A stretch of 38,997 nucleotides of DNA from Chara braunii (taxonomy: Eukaryota > Streptophyta > Charophyceae > Charales > Characeae). The stretch is taken from positions 82,673 to 121,669 of the forward strand of contig BFEA01000225.1 of the NCBI GenBank assembly GCA_003427395.1. Reading direction: 5' to 3'. Below are positions 30,357-38,997 of this stretch, piece by piece (position 1 is the first letter of the stretch; the number at the start of each line of letters is the position of its first letter). The position numbers and the translations under genes are program-made. Under the pieces are notes generated by a model that saw only the letters and a program-made list of their open reading frames with translations, was not told where the DNA came from and did not search any database.

Positions 30357-30684
30357 CAATGGTAGATAGATCAGTATTGCTCTGGTGAGTCAATAAAGAG
30401 ATGGACACCCAATCATGTGTAACTTCTTTATGTAGTGGAACCAATTCTGCAGATCAGTAAAGTATGCTGACGATTATGATGTCATAGAATGGATTGGATA
30501 TCTATTTAACAATTAGCAAGTGGCAGTGACTTCGCAACATGCTGTTGCGTCTGCTGGAACTGTGGTGTACGCAGAAGCATGTCCATTGCTTTGCGGAACA
30601 TGTCTTACCTAAGTTCGTGCTCCTCTTGCATCGTTCTATTTTTGTGATTTACTAGTTGAATTCTGCTGTGCTGAAGCAGCAAGC
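30357..30684 (+). promoter_or_regulatory. Short upstream region of the NLR locus
   Basis: Only about 330 bp separate the chromovirus 5' LTR from the NLR start codon. I see no clear TATA box or other defined promoter element. The LTR promoter, if active, would transcribe away from the NLR. Confidence 0.3.
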
Positions 30685-30975
30685 ATGGCTGAAGCTGTAG
30701 TAACAGCAGCATTTGCGGGGAAAGCAGCAGGTCTCCTTGTGGACCATTTCATATCTTTTGCAGATGACCTCTTGCAGTTACTGAGGGCTATACCATCTCA
30801 TGAGAAGGTCTGCCAGGAATTGAAAACGGATATTGAAGTGACTAAACTGCGGTTGCAGAAGCTTAAAGGATTGCCTCACACAGATGCTGACCTTCAGAAG
30901 TGCCATAACAAGGTGGTGAAGATGGTTCGAAGCTTGGAGAAAATCAAAGAGCCTTGTCAGCAGCGTCCATCCTGA
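30685..30975 (+). CDS. NLR N-terminal helical (RPW8-like) domain
   Basis: Ninety-six codons, all alpha-helical in character. Residues 1-30 (MAEAVVTAAFAGKAAGLLVD) form a hydrophobic small-residue helix like the RPW8/CC-R start, thought to act in membrane pore formation. Then heptad-like Leu positions (LRAIPSHEKVCQELKTDIEV). It ends at an in-frame TGA and resumes in the same frame at 30988. Assignment to CC-R instead of ordinary CC rests on the NB-ARC subtype and general look. Confidence 0.65.
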   Translation: MAEAVVTAAFAGKAAGLLVDHFISFADDLLQLLRAIPSHEKVCQELKTDIEVTKLRLQKLKGLPHTDADLQKCHNKVVKMVRSLEKIKEPCQQRPS

Positions 30976-30987
30976 GGTAAACTTAAG

Positions 30988-32745
30988 ATGCACATGATGC
31001 GACTATACTTTCAGAAGCGTCTGCAAACCCTGCAGTCTGATCTAAAAGAGCTGCGCAATTTGATAGACAGCTGTTTGGTTTGGGAAATCCATGGGAGAGT
31101 TGAAGCCTCCTCAAGCAGCAATCAAGCTGCTTCTGGAGCGAGAAGTTTTGTGCCAATGCCGATCGAGGACCACATATATGGGATTGACGAGGACGTCACA
31201 GTGTTGATAGCGACTCTGGAGTCTTCCAACGGACCGGACATTGTGTGCATCCATGGCATGGGTGGTGTTGGTAAAACTACTCTTGCAACTCAGATTTATG
31301 ATAGTGGAGAGATCAGGCGGGAGTTCAGACATGGAGTGTTCTTTATGCCATGCGGGCAGGATATGCCTGCACAAGCTTTGATTGATAAGTTCTGGACAAG
31401 GATGCATGGTCATGCTCTTGACACTTTCTACAGTGACTTAGAGCAAGAGTCAAAACTGAAAACAGCGTTGCAGGGAAAGAGAGTTTTGATAGTGATAGAT
31501 GATGTCTGGCACACTGAACAGATTGCATGGACGGAGCGCAATTTCCCTACAAGATGTGGAATTATCATCACAACAAGAGACAGAGATATAGTAAGAAAAG
31601 CAACGTTGACTCATCTGGTCGAGCCATTAGGAAGGAAGGAATCCTTCGAGTTTTTTTGCCAGTGGGCTTTTGGAGGGAAGGACCCTATACCTGAGCTGGA
31701 GGAAGTGGTGAGGAAGGTGTGCGAGAAGTGTGATGGGATGCCTCTTGCACTTCGTGTCGTGGGGTCCAACATTTCACCAAGACACAAAGACATTGAGTTT
31801 TGGGAGAGTTGGCTTGATTTTCTAGAAAGATCAAACCCATCCCAAGCGCACTCAGGTGCGAATTGCGACATCAAGAACCTTATTATGAAAGTTTTTGAAA
31901 GATCCATCAATCCACTTGCTGACACAAGCAAACTGGATCTTTTGGACATGTTTCTCGACCTGGCCGCACTTCCTAAAGACCATTTTGTCCCAATTGATGT
32001 GATCGAGGTACTATGGTCAGTGTATCCATCTGTTGGCAATATGCATACAGCCATGGAGCGGTTGAGGACGCTCATCAGATTAAATTTGGTCGATGAACGC
32101 AACAACATTATTGTAGGTGTCAATTACATTGGTTTGCATGATATGATCCGACAACCAGCAATTGATGTGACAGCCATGTCGAAGACAGCCCCACCTGTTG
32201 TGTTGGGGCGGCCAAATGACCATTGGAATAATGGCCGTTTTGGGGACTTGCAGGAATCTCAGATCACTTGTGAGTCCGCTCAGTTAGAGCGAATGTTCAT
32301 TACAAAGTACCAGACCGTCGCACCAGATGCGAATCGCTGTCTGCATGCAAAAAAGCTTATGTGGATAGGGTCTAAGCCATCAGCTCAGGAAAACATTTTT
32401 TCATCATGTACTGTAATGCCAAACTTGGTCAGTTTCTATTGGTCCATATTTCACGACCCCAAATTCTGTGCTCGAGCAAGCGGTGGCCCAAGGGCAGAAG
32501 AATGTGATTTGTCAGTTGGGCAGTTTTTGGTAAGAATCTGCAAATTGGATGGCAGTTTCCAATTGTCTTGGGAACGGTGTCTAGAATTTTTATCTGGAAA
32601 TAAGGAGGTGCATGAGCGTTCATCCACTGCACAGTTTCTGAATAGAATCCGGGAGAGCAGAAAGCTGCAGGTCATGATCTTACTCCATTTTCCAGAGCCA
32701 GGCGCAATCCCGGACGACTATTTCTCATCGTTTCACGATCTTTGA
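30988..32745 (+). CDS. NLR NB-ARC domain and start of LRR linker
   Basis: A 585-codon frame. Motifs by residue: P-loop GMGGVGKTT (90-98), kinase 2 LIVIDDVW (167-174), RNBS-B IIITTRD (192-198), GLPL-type CDGMPLAL (248-255), RNBS-D-like FLDLAALPKD (322-331), and an MHD-equivalent GLHD (382-385, Met replaced by Leu). All nucleotide-binding residues are intact, so this part could be functional or only recently dead. The remaining ~200 residues lead toward the LRRs and show no clear repeat. The first ATG of the frame is not the original start: the frame is continuous with the upstream domain except for one stop. Confidence 0.9.
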   Translation: MHMMRLYFQKRLQTLQSDLKELRNLIDSCLVWEIHGRVEASSSSNQAASGARSFVPMPIEDHIYGIDEDVTVLIATLESSNGPDIVCIHGMGGVGKTTLATQIYDSGEIRREFRHGVFFMPCGQDMPAQALIDKFWTRMHGHALDTFYSDLEQESKLKTALQGKRVLIVIDDVWHTEQIAWTERNFPTRCGIIITTRDRDIVRKATLTHLVEPLGRKESFEFFCQWAFGGKDPIPELEEVVRKVCEKCDGMPLALRVVGSNISPRHKDIEFWESWLDFLERSNPSQAHSGANCDIKNLIMKVFERSINPLADTSKLDLLDMFLDLAALPKDHFVPIDVIEVLWSVYPSVGNMHTAMERLRTLIRLNLVDERNNIIVGVNYIGLHDMIRQPAIDVTAMSKTAPPVVLGRPNDHWNNGRFGDLQESQITCESAQLERMFITKYQTVAPDANRCLHAKKLMWIGSKPSAQENIFSSCTVMPNLVSFYWSIFHDPKFCARASGGPRAEECDLSVGQFLVRICKLDGSFQLSWERCLEFLSGNKEVHERSSTAQFLNRIRESRKLQVMILLHFPEPGAIPDDYFSSFHDL

Positions 32746-32789
32746 GCTTTGTGGATATTGTTTTCTGTCGGCTATCCCAGAATATGTTT

Positions 32790-34155
32790 TCCATCTTCAA
32801 TCGGATGCCTACATCGACTGCAGGTGCTCATCCTAACCGTCCCCAAACGGAGTGGGAGACTTTTTTGTTGAACTCACATCGATGGAGCAGCTCACTCAAT
32901 TAAGAGTCTTGAAAATGTACAGAGTTCACTTTTCCTGCAATGGCGCTGACAGACTAGTCCTGCCCAAACTTTTGCAATCACAGTTCGTAGAGGATTTCAA
33001 ATCCAACTGTGTTGTGGCTTGGATGATGAAGTTGGTGGCGATTCTCTAGAGGAATGTTTGAGTGAAGTTTTGGATGAGGCAATTCCGAAATCGTCTTCTA
33101 TCGGAGAATTGACCAGGTTGCGATCCGTGCTACTAACCGGTTTGAGAACAATCAAGACAATTCCTGAGGAGATCGGTAATTTAACCAAGCTTGATAGGCT
33201 TTGCATAATAGGTTCCCGGCAACTTCCCGCTTAAATTACCTTCCATCTTCAATTGGTCAGTTGACATCCTTGAAACTCTTGCAAATAGCAGGCTCGGCAC
33301 TGAAGTCGATTCCAGATGAGATTGTTCGCCTACGCAAGCTCACGTGTCTGGCAATCACAGATGCTGAGTTGACGGCACTGCCTTCAACAATCGGTGAGCT
33401 TTCAAGCCTGTCCGATTGCGATTTTTCAAATTCTGTGAAATCCCTGGAGAGTATTCCCATGGGATTGTGGATGCTTACCCAGCTGCGACAACTGGAACTT
33501 TCATCTTTGGGACAGAATATATCGCATCTGCCAGAAGAAATCAGGAATTTGGTTGAGCTTACGGAGTTGGATCTGACCTGCTCTTGCTTGCACACGTTGC
33601 CGTCATCAATTGACCGTCTAAGCAAACTGGTGTCCCTTGACCTGTCGCACTCAACTCGGCTTTGTGAGCTGGGCAGTGGGATCACAAATATGGCAAAACT
33701 GCAATTGTTGAGTGTAGAAAGCTGCAATATGTTAAGAGGCATTACCAGAAAACATTGGAAACTTGGCAGCACTTACCGGTCTGGAGGCCACTTCTTGTTT
33801 GAAGCTCACAGAGTTACCTGCGTCGATCACCAGCTTGCAGAATTTGAAAGTAATTGCTCTTGGTGGTTGTGTCGACTTTACAGAATTACGACCGGGTATT
33901 TCGAACCTAATCAGGTTGGAGGTGTTGGATCTGTCACACTGTGAAAGGCTGACAAGTCTACCCACAGAGGTTGGAAGTTTGATGGATCTGCGTAGGCTAG
34001 ATCTTTCATTCTGCTCTCAACTGACAAGTCTGCCAGAAAGCACAACACAATTGACTAATTTGGAAAGCCTTTGCTTAACTGGCTGCACAAGGCTGATAAG
34101 CCTGCCCATATCCTTCCGAAACTTGAAGCACATTTTACTCTGTGAGGATTATTAA
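32790..34155 (+). pseudogene. NLR leucine-rich repeats, frame-shifted
   Basis: At least 13 LRR units of the LPxxIGxLxxLxxLxLxxC type, for example IPEEIGNLTKLDRLCIIG, LPSSIGQLTSLKLLQIAG, LPEEIRNLVELTELDLTCS, LPTEVGSLMDLRRLDLSFCS and LPESTTQLTNLESLCLTGC. They lie in successive frames (33019-33234, 33201-33944, 33763-34155 and an earlier one at 32852-33049) that together make one continuous array. The last unit ends at the stop at 34155. Confidence 0.85.
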
Positions 34156-35755
34156 TGTGCACTTTTGGAGCTTGCGATGGGCTGGCTTGAAACATTTACT
34201 AATGATTCTCAAGCTAGCAGGAACCGAGCGGCAAAGAAAAGGTGTTCCTATTGTCTTCCGATGAACTGCAAAGGTCTCATACGATAGGTAGAGTGCAAAG
34301 GTTGGAGGCTGGTAGAGGCAGGAGGAGGATGGCTGAGAGATCAGCCAATTGTTACCTGGTGATGTCTCATGAGACAGCGTTTGTCCGCTCTGAGCAGCAT
34401 AGGACTACGAGCACTATGTTGCACTAAGGATGCCGTTGGCCGATCAGTCAGGAATGACGGCAGCACCTTCAGTGTGTATTTTGAGGGCAAGCAAAAGTGC
34501 CGAGTGTTTTGCTTAGCAGTGCCTGCCCCAATTAGGGCTGCGCAGATCATGTTCCTAAACTCATCTGACTTGGAGACGGCTCAAGAAGCCTCAAAAGATG
34601 GCATGTAAACGTGGTGCGACATCCACAAGGGCTTACTCCTGCTCGATGCCCTTTCCACATTAGCATATCATCTATTGCAGTATGACTAGTGTCCATTTCC
34701 TTCGGGTAGAAGCAGCGTATTTGCTCGACGACCAAGAAGTATCTTCAATCGCTTCTTTAGCTGCTAGTCTTGGACTGAAGTCACCGAACACCTGGCATAG
34801 CCACTTGGATCTGATAGCGCACCGCAACATAAACACTGCCATGTATCCTCTATTCGATGTTTTCAATAGTGGCGGGTGGCAGAGTGACAGCAAATGAACT
34901 GGTGCTGGTTATTACTCTAGTGCTGATAGTCCATTGCAGGTTGATAGCAGTCTCTGAACAGGATAAGAACCAGTCGTTTCGTCAGTAATACTCAGTATCG
35001 CATCTGCTCAACTATGCTACCGCTTGTTTCTGATCAGCGCTCAAATGGAGAACGTGTACTTTTGTGTCGCACAGGAAAGAGAAGGCTTGTATATCAAACA
35101 CGTAACAACAGTAACATGTACGATTTCTGAAGAACTTACCAACAGGCAGTGCCATCTGCGTCTCAGTTACAAGGACTTCTATTTGAGAATGACTTTGTTT
35201 GAGAGCTCTTCAGGGATGATTATTGATAAAGCCTGCGGCAGTGCTTCGTTTTTTTTGATTGGTCGCTGAACGGCTCCTATAGGCCGTCATGTAGCTAATA
35301 GCAAGGGTTTATTTCCCATGGAGGGGAGAGCATATCAACAGGATAGAGTATGACCAGGGCAGCAGCACCTAGCCTACTGCTACCATGCCAACAGCAGGTA
35401 CGTCTTCCTTGCACTGACTGTCCTTACTCGTCTGCGTTGGGGATGCAATCCGGATGGTTTGGGTTGCAGTCTGTCCTCTGACCTTACCAACGTGTTTTTC
35501 TGTGGGTATGTATGCTCACAATAATGGGTCTCACTCCATATGACAGAGAGGAGCAATTCTTCTTCTTCTTCTTCTTCTTCTTCTTCTTCGCTGTCGCCGT
35601 CGTCCTCGTCGTTGTCTTCTTTTTTTTTTTTTGTTATTTGCCTCCTTCTTTGTGGTTCCACAGAGAGATGAGAGGGGCTTGGCTGCTATTTCAGAGATTG
35701 TTGGGAACTGGAGGAGATTGAGTTGAGACGAATCATCCATCACACACTGCACATA
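34156..35755. other. No recognisable gene downstream of NLR
   Basis: Possibly the 3' UTR and flank of the NLR. Open frames at 34369-34608, 34682-34897 and 35024-35269 (plus; the last with QEREGLYIKHVTTVTCTISE) show no family I know. A (CTT)n tract lies at 35556-35589 and a poly(T) run at 35620-35631. Confidence 0.45.
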
Positions 35756-35756
35756 G

Positions 35757-35765
35757 CTCACACAA

Positions 35766-35810
<45 letters not shown>

Positions 35811-35911
35811 TTGTTTGATGGACCACGGATCAGATATTAAACTGATCAGAAAAAAACAGATACTACACTTGATCTATTTTTAGCCAAAAGACCGAGAAAA
35901 CTCACACAGAG
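35757..35911 (-). pseudogene. U2 snRNA retropseudogene with poly(A) and TSD
   Basis: On the minus strand TTTTCTCGGTCTTTTGGCTA, AGATCAAGTGTAGTATCTG and ATCAGTTTAATATCTGAT are the 5' third of U2 snRNA, including the branch-site-recognition stretch GTAGTA. A few bases are inserted (aaaat after GGCTA, and the T-rich stretch before CTGATCAG). U2 homology ends after GTGG.CCATC, before the Sm site, and is followed by a 42-base poly(A) (35809-35768). Flanks ctcacacaaag (35757-35767) and ctcacacagag (35901-35911) form an 11-bp target-site duplication with one mismatch, as expected of LINE-mediated retroposition. Confidence 0.9.
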
Positions 35912-36017
35912 TTGTGCACTAACAAATCTCACATGAGATATGAACTCAAAGGTAGTCTCTGCCAATCTGCTCAAGTACGCGAAATTGTGTTTGCAACTTT
36001 GCACACGCTGGGTGGCT

Positions 36018-36111
36018 ATGGCGGCCAGCCAGTCCACATCACACTCAGGTATGGTCCTTGCCTCATGGCGGCCAGCCAGTCCACATACACACTCAGGTAT
36101 GGTCCTTGCCT
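36018..36111 (+). repeat. Two 47-bp tandem repeats
   Basis: 'atggcggccagccagtccac' starts at 36018 and 36065. Each unit ends 'ctcaggtatggtccttgcctc'. Confidence 0.95.
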
Positions 36112-36139
36112 CTCTTCTCCTACTCTCAGCCTCACGTTC

Positions 36140-36624
36140 TCTCTGAATGCAGAGGGTATGTGCGACTCTTGAAAACTGGGCTTCCCGTGAGCTTCAACAA
36201 TGGCTGCTTGTGTACTTGAAAGTGTCAATTCTTGTCAGATACAGAAATAATGAAGGTACGCGCTGTTCAAGAAGACTGCTTCCCATGAACTGCAATCATG
36301 GCTCTCTGTATGCAAGCTATAAATTGCGAAAAAATAAAGGACGCATTGTGTCCTCCAGTGTATACAAGTAACGATTCAGGTCAGATACAGTCATGATGAT
36401 GGTTCTTCCTGCTATCAAAACTGTGCCTCCCCTGAACCTCGATAACGGTCGCTTGCGTCTCGAAATGTATGCAAGTGACCACCCATTCATGTTGGGGATT
36501 TGTGCTGCTGTTGAAAACTTCCTTCCCCTGAACTACGATAAGGGCTCCTTGCATCGTCCAGTGCATACAAGTGGCGAATCTTGTCAGATACAGAAATGAT
36601 CAGTGTAAGAAACTCTCCTTCCGT

Positions 36625-36625
<1 letters not shown>
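36140..36625 (+). repeat. Degenerate ~100-120 bp tandem array
   Basis: Four to five diverged units share 'gaaaactgngcttccc.tgaac', 'aatg.ctgcttg', 'gtcagatacagaaatgat'. They are best seen at 36165-36255, 36270-36395, 36415-36490 and 36510-36600. A fifth unit starts at 36605 and is cut by the (CT)n tract. Confidence 0.7.
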
Positions 36626-36627
<2 letters not shown>

Positions 36628-36692
<65 letters not shown>

Positions 36693-36693
36693 N

Positions 36694-36744
<51 letters not shown>

Positions 36745-36768
36745 GCACACACACACACACACACACAG
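36628..36768 (+). repeat. (CT)n(CA)n microsatellite with one N
   Basis: (CT) from 36628 to 36742, with an N at 36693, then (CA) to about 36767. The length is probably not reliable in a short-read assembly. Confidence 0.95.
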
Positions 36769-37730
36769 ACACCATACACAATCCCTCTATGTCCCCCGCC
36801 ACCAAAATAAAAAATGCGCAGTGGACTGCGTACGGCATATATGCCCTGAATGCGCACGCATCCTATGACCACACCGCACTCTCTGCACCACACCGCACAG
36901 GACGCACTGCATAATATTTATATTATTATATAAATCTGCCTCAGCTACGCTTGCGGCACAGAGTGTGGGCGATGTGCCCGAGGACAGTTTGTGTTTGTGT
37001 GCTCGTTTTCAGTGCAAGTGGCGCCCTTCCGTTCTTTATTCCCTTTCGTGGTCGCCGCCCGTTTCCGCCCCGTTTCCGCCCCGCGTGCCCGTCCGCCTGC
37101 CCCTCTTGCGCAAGGGTGTGCATATGAGGTCATGGATTACCTATCGTCCCCGCACATGTGTTTCTCTCCCACCGGCCAATCTCAAACCCCCCCCCTCCTT
37201 TCCCATGTATGCTCATCCGCGCTTATCGATCACCGATCCCCGCCCCTCCCCCACATGTCTTCCACAACCTCATCTCTCTTCCACATGCATGCTCACCCTC
37301 GGTTGTCCTTCCTCTGCCCGTTGTCCTCCCCCTCCTCACCGCGCTCCTCCTCTTGCCACTACTCCTCTTGCTCCTCCCGCTCGTGGCCTTTCCGCTCGCC
37401 CTCCACTGGTTCGTCGTCCTCCCCCTTCTCCTCCTCCTCCTCCGCCTCCTCCTCCTCGTGGTCTTCCATTTTCTCCTCCCGGTGCTCCTCTTGCCGCTTG
37501 CCAGCATCTCCTCCCCGTCCGGTTCCTCTCCCCACCGTCTTCCCCCGAACATAACACACCCTGAAAATGAACGCATGCAAGGCATGTTTCCGGCCTGATG
37601 CAGTCAAAATGATGGTGCGTTGTGTTCGGGGGGAAGACGGTAGTCCCCCCTCCTGCTCCCCCGAGCTCCTCCGCCTCCCGTTTGTCATCCTCCCCTTACT
37701 CGACTGCGCGATTGCGCCGTGAGGGGCATC
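36769..37730. other. No gene; C/T-rich low-complexity DNA
   Basis: The CTC/CCT-rich stretch 37180-37560 produces long proline/serine/arginine-rich open frames in several frames at once, which is a composition effect. No supportable gene. Confidence 0.6.
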
Positions 37731-37734
37731 GCTC

Positions 37735-37800
37735 TCTGCTAACCAAATGTGCCAAATGGGAATGAATCTTCCGGTAGAACACCATAAGATACGCTGCCGA
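37735..37800 (-). repeat. Dispersed ~80-bp repeat, distant copy
   Basis: The minus strand 'cagcgtatcttatggtgttc' and 'ggaagattcattcccatttg' matches the unit at 16383-16463, about 21 kb away. Confidence 0.65.
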
Positions 37801-38042
37801 TTTGTATGCATCCGGTAAAGCCGGTAAGAACATAAGAAACCGAAGTAGAAAACCAAAACTTGTGTCTCTACCCCATTTAAAGATGGGAATACCCGCTATA
37901 CCCAGTCCCAGCGCGAGCTTGCACCTATACCCTGGAAACAGCGGGTGCAACTTATTTTCAAACCCAAGACTGAGGGCATACTCACACGGGGACCCATAAT
38001 CCCAAAATCCAAAACAAAAGGGTAAAAGGCCGGTCACACGGA

Positions 38043-38094
38043 TCTACCAAATTCAGTTGGTAAGGCACGCGAGTGGCATTCAGAAGGTCTTGGG
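38043..38094 (+). repeat. tRNA-derived SINE
   Basis: 'aaattcagttggtaaggcac' (A-box region) and 'gggttcaatcccc' (B box) at tRNA-like spacing. The central part (gcattcagaaggtctt) does not give a clear anticodon arm. A partial 'attgaattggtaaagatcta' relic lies at 38494-38515. Confidence 0.55.
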
Positions 38095-38227
38095 TTCAAT
38101 CCCCATTGCCCTCATGTACCTTCCTGGGGAAGCTTGCCGCCCGCCACCTAGAGATATGCCGTTGGGTCCCCCTGAGTGGCATTGAGCAGAGACTGCTGGT
38201 GTTCATGGGGGGAGGGGACCGGAGGGG

Positions 38228-38299
38228 AGGCACAGTGACTGGCCCATAGAAGAAGCTCAGTCCAGGCACAGTGACTGGCCCATAGAAGAAGCTCCGTCC
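38228..38299 (+). repeat. Two 36-bp tandem repeats
   Basis: 'aggcacagtgactggcccat' starts at 38228 and 38264, each followed by 'agaagaagctc.gtcc'. Confidence 0.95.
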
Positions 38300-38905
38300 T
38301 GATGCTACCGGCTAACCCCTGGCCGGTATCGCCCACCTGCTGTAGCAGGTATAGCACCTGCTGGTGGGTGCAGCTCCCACATGTTCCCTCGTTGGAGGCT
38401 TGAGCACGGATGTGGCTACTACGGGGTTCCCCGTAATACTGTAATGGCAATATAAAAAGGCCTGAAAGGCCGTCCTGTTCAGATTTGACAGGTAATTGAA
38501 TTGGTAAAGATCTACCAAATTCGCAAATGTACTATTCCAGTGCCCATTTGTCAGCGGACTGGGAAGACGCGGGGCAAGGGATTTTGGGGTCACCTCTTTT
38601 TCATTTGTTGCATTTTTCTTCGAAAATTGGCACAAATTCGTTCACAAAAGTTCTTGCACAATTAGTGGATGGCGCCGGTGACCAGCAAAGTACCAAATCC
38701 CCATTTCTCCAGACGGCCGTGACCTTGTCCCATCTGAAAGGCACAGCAGTGTGACGTGAACCATAGCCAAAACCTCAAATCGGCCCTTCCCAAATTGCGA
38801 ATTTGGGGTCGCCGTGTGAGTATGCCCTGAGGTGGACCCACCAAATTGCGGCGGGAACCAACTACCGGAATGCTTAAATCATGACCATACCCGGGACTGA
38901 GGGGG

Positions 38906-38909
<4 letters not shown>

Positions 38910-38997
<88 letters not shown>
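38910..38997 (+). repeat. (CT)n microsatellite at the window end
   Basis: An uninterrupted CT dinucleotide tract from about 38911 to the end of the window. Confidence 0.95.

Larger units (their letters stand above)
30685..34155 (+). pseudogene. RNL-type (RPW8/ADR1-like) NLR immune receptor, broken
   Basis: An intracellular nucleotide-binding leucine-rich-repeat receptor: helical N-terminal domain, NB-ARC, LRRs. The part after GLPL, LLDMFLDLAALPKDHFVPID, matches the RNBS-D form of RPW8-type NLRs (CFLDLG.FPED..IPLD) better than that of CNLs or TNLs. Seen lesions: TGA at 30973-30975, TGA at 32743-32745, and frame changes near 32840, 33000, 33220 and 33755. The first stop lies in the same frame as both neighbours, so one base change separates the halves. 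Tiny or unusual introns cannot account for the stops. Draft errors could explain some shifts. Start chosen at the ATG with context aagcATGGC. Confidence 0.85.
37970..38831. repeat. Inverted-repeat pair enclosing ~0.86 kb
   Basis: ctgagggcatactcacacgg (37970-37989) is repeated inverted at 38812-38831 with one mismatch, and the similarity continues inward (g.gaccc). A related string (gggcatactcaca.tgggac) lies at 1495. This could be a non-autonomous DNA transposon with a SINE (38043-38094) inside. No matching flanking duplication was found. Confidence 0.5.

Noticed and set aside
36571-36868. Ser-Leu and Arg-Glu repeat proteins
   Set aside because: Direct translation of the (CT)n(CA)n microsatellite.
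36965-37598. 146-199-codon frames
   Set aside because: Same composition effect of CTC/CCT-rich DNA; open in three frames at once.
1-38997. CRISPR array or bacterial operon
   Set aside because: No regular short repeats with unique spacers, no dense ORF packing; the content is eukaryotic.

Overview
The window looks like nuclear, repeat-dominated DNA of a streptophyte (a land plant or a charophycean alga). Three things support this: a decayed Ty3/gypsy chromovirus whose primer-binding site matches the plant-type initiator-tRNA-Met class, a plant-type NB-ARC/LRR immune-receptor gene, and a nuclear insertion of plant-type mitochondrial nad7 and trnF. The nad7 fragment already carries codons that flowering plants, as I recall, often restore only by RNA editing, which fits a lineage with little editing (charophyte or liverwort) or transfer through RNA. 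A Chara-like alga is my guess; nothing here proves it. The sequence is draft quality: there is a 996-N gap, three single Ns, an untrimmed Nextera mate-pair junction adapter, and an exact 372-bp duplication across one N. Some frameshifts may therefore be sequence errors.

Layout. 1-3.4 kb holds a hammerhead-ribozyme-like repeat relic, local duplications and a short-period 'ACTATGTGG' minisatellite. 3.4-5.0 kb holds the adapter artefact and a possible spliced minus-strand gene of unknown function. 5.1-5.25 kb is a near-perfect hairpin. 5957-7256 is a solo LTR with a TATG target duplication. 7.3-9.0 kb is a decayed unidentified minus-strand coding relic. 9.19-9.49 kb is the mitochondrial insert (trnF-GAA-like and nad7 3' end). 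9.96-10.93 kb holds small tandem and inverted repeats and a tRNA-derived SINE; 10932-11927 is the gap. 12-21 kb is repeats: long (CT)n/(CA)n tracts, a ribozyme-like relic at 13.1 kb, foldbacks, 78-bp and 136-bp tandems, an ~80-bp dispersed family, a second SINE family with A-rich tails, and a GC-rich array sharing the motif GGTTACAGGGCAA.

21.47-30.36 kb is a minus-strand chromovirus (LTR, leader with PBS, gag, PR, RT, RNase H, integrase, chromodomain, PPT, LTR) with many lesions, a truncated 3' LTR and a 5' LTR carrying an internal partial duplication. About 330 bp beyond it, at 30685-34155 on the plus strand, lies the most informative gene: an RPW8/ADR1-like NLR (N-terminal helical domain, NB-ARC, LRR) with two in-frame stops and about four frame changes. 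The 35.77-35.90 kb stretch is a truncated U2 snRNA retropseudogene on the minus strand with a 42-nt poly(A) tail and an 11-bp target duplication. 36.0-39.0 kb is tandem repeats, (CT)n tracts, C/T-rich DNA, another SINE and a pair of inverted repeats.

I see no intact protein-coding gene and no working multi-gene system. The notable content is a set of molecular fossils: ribozyme-like repeats, a retroposed snRNA, a mitochondrial insert, SINE families, and an RNL-like receptor beside a chromovirus.
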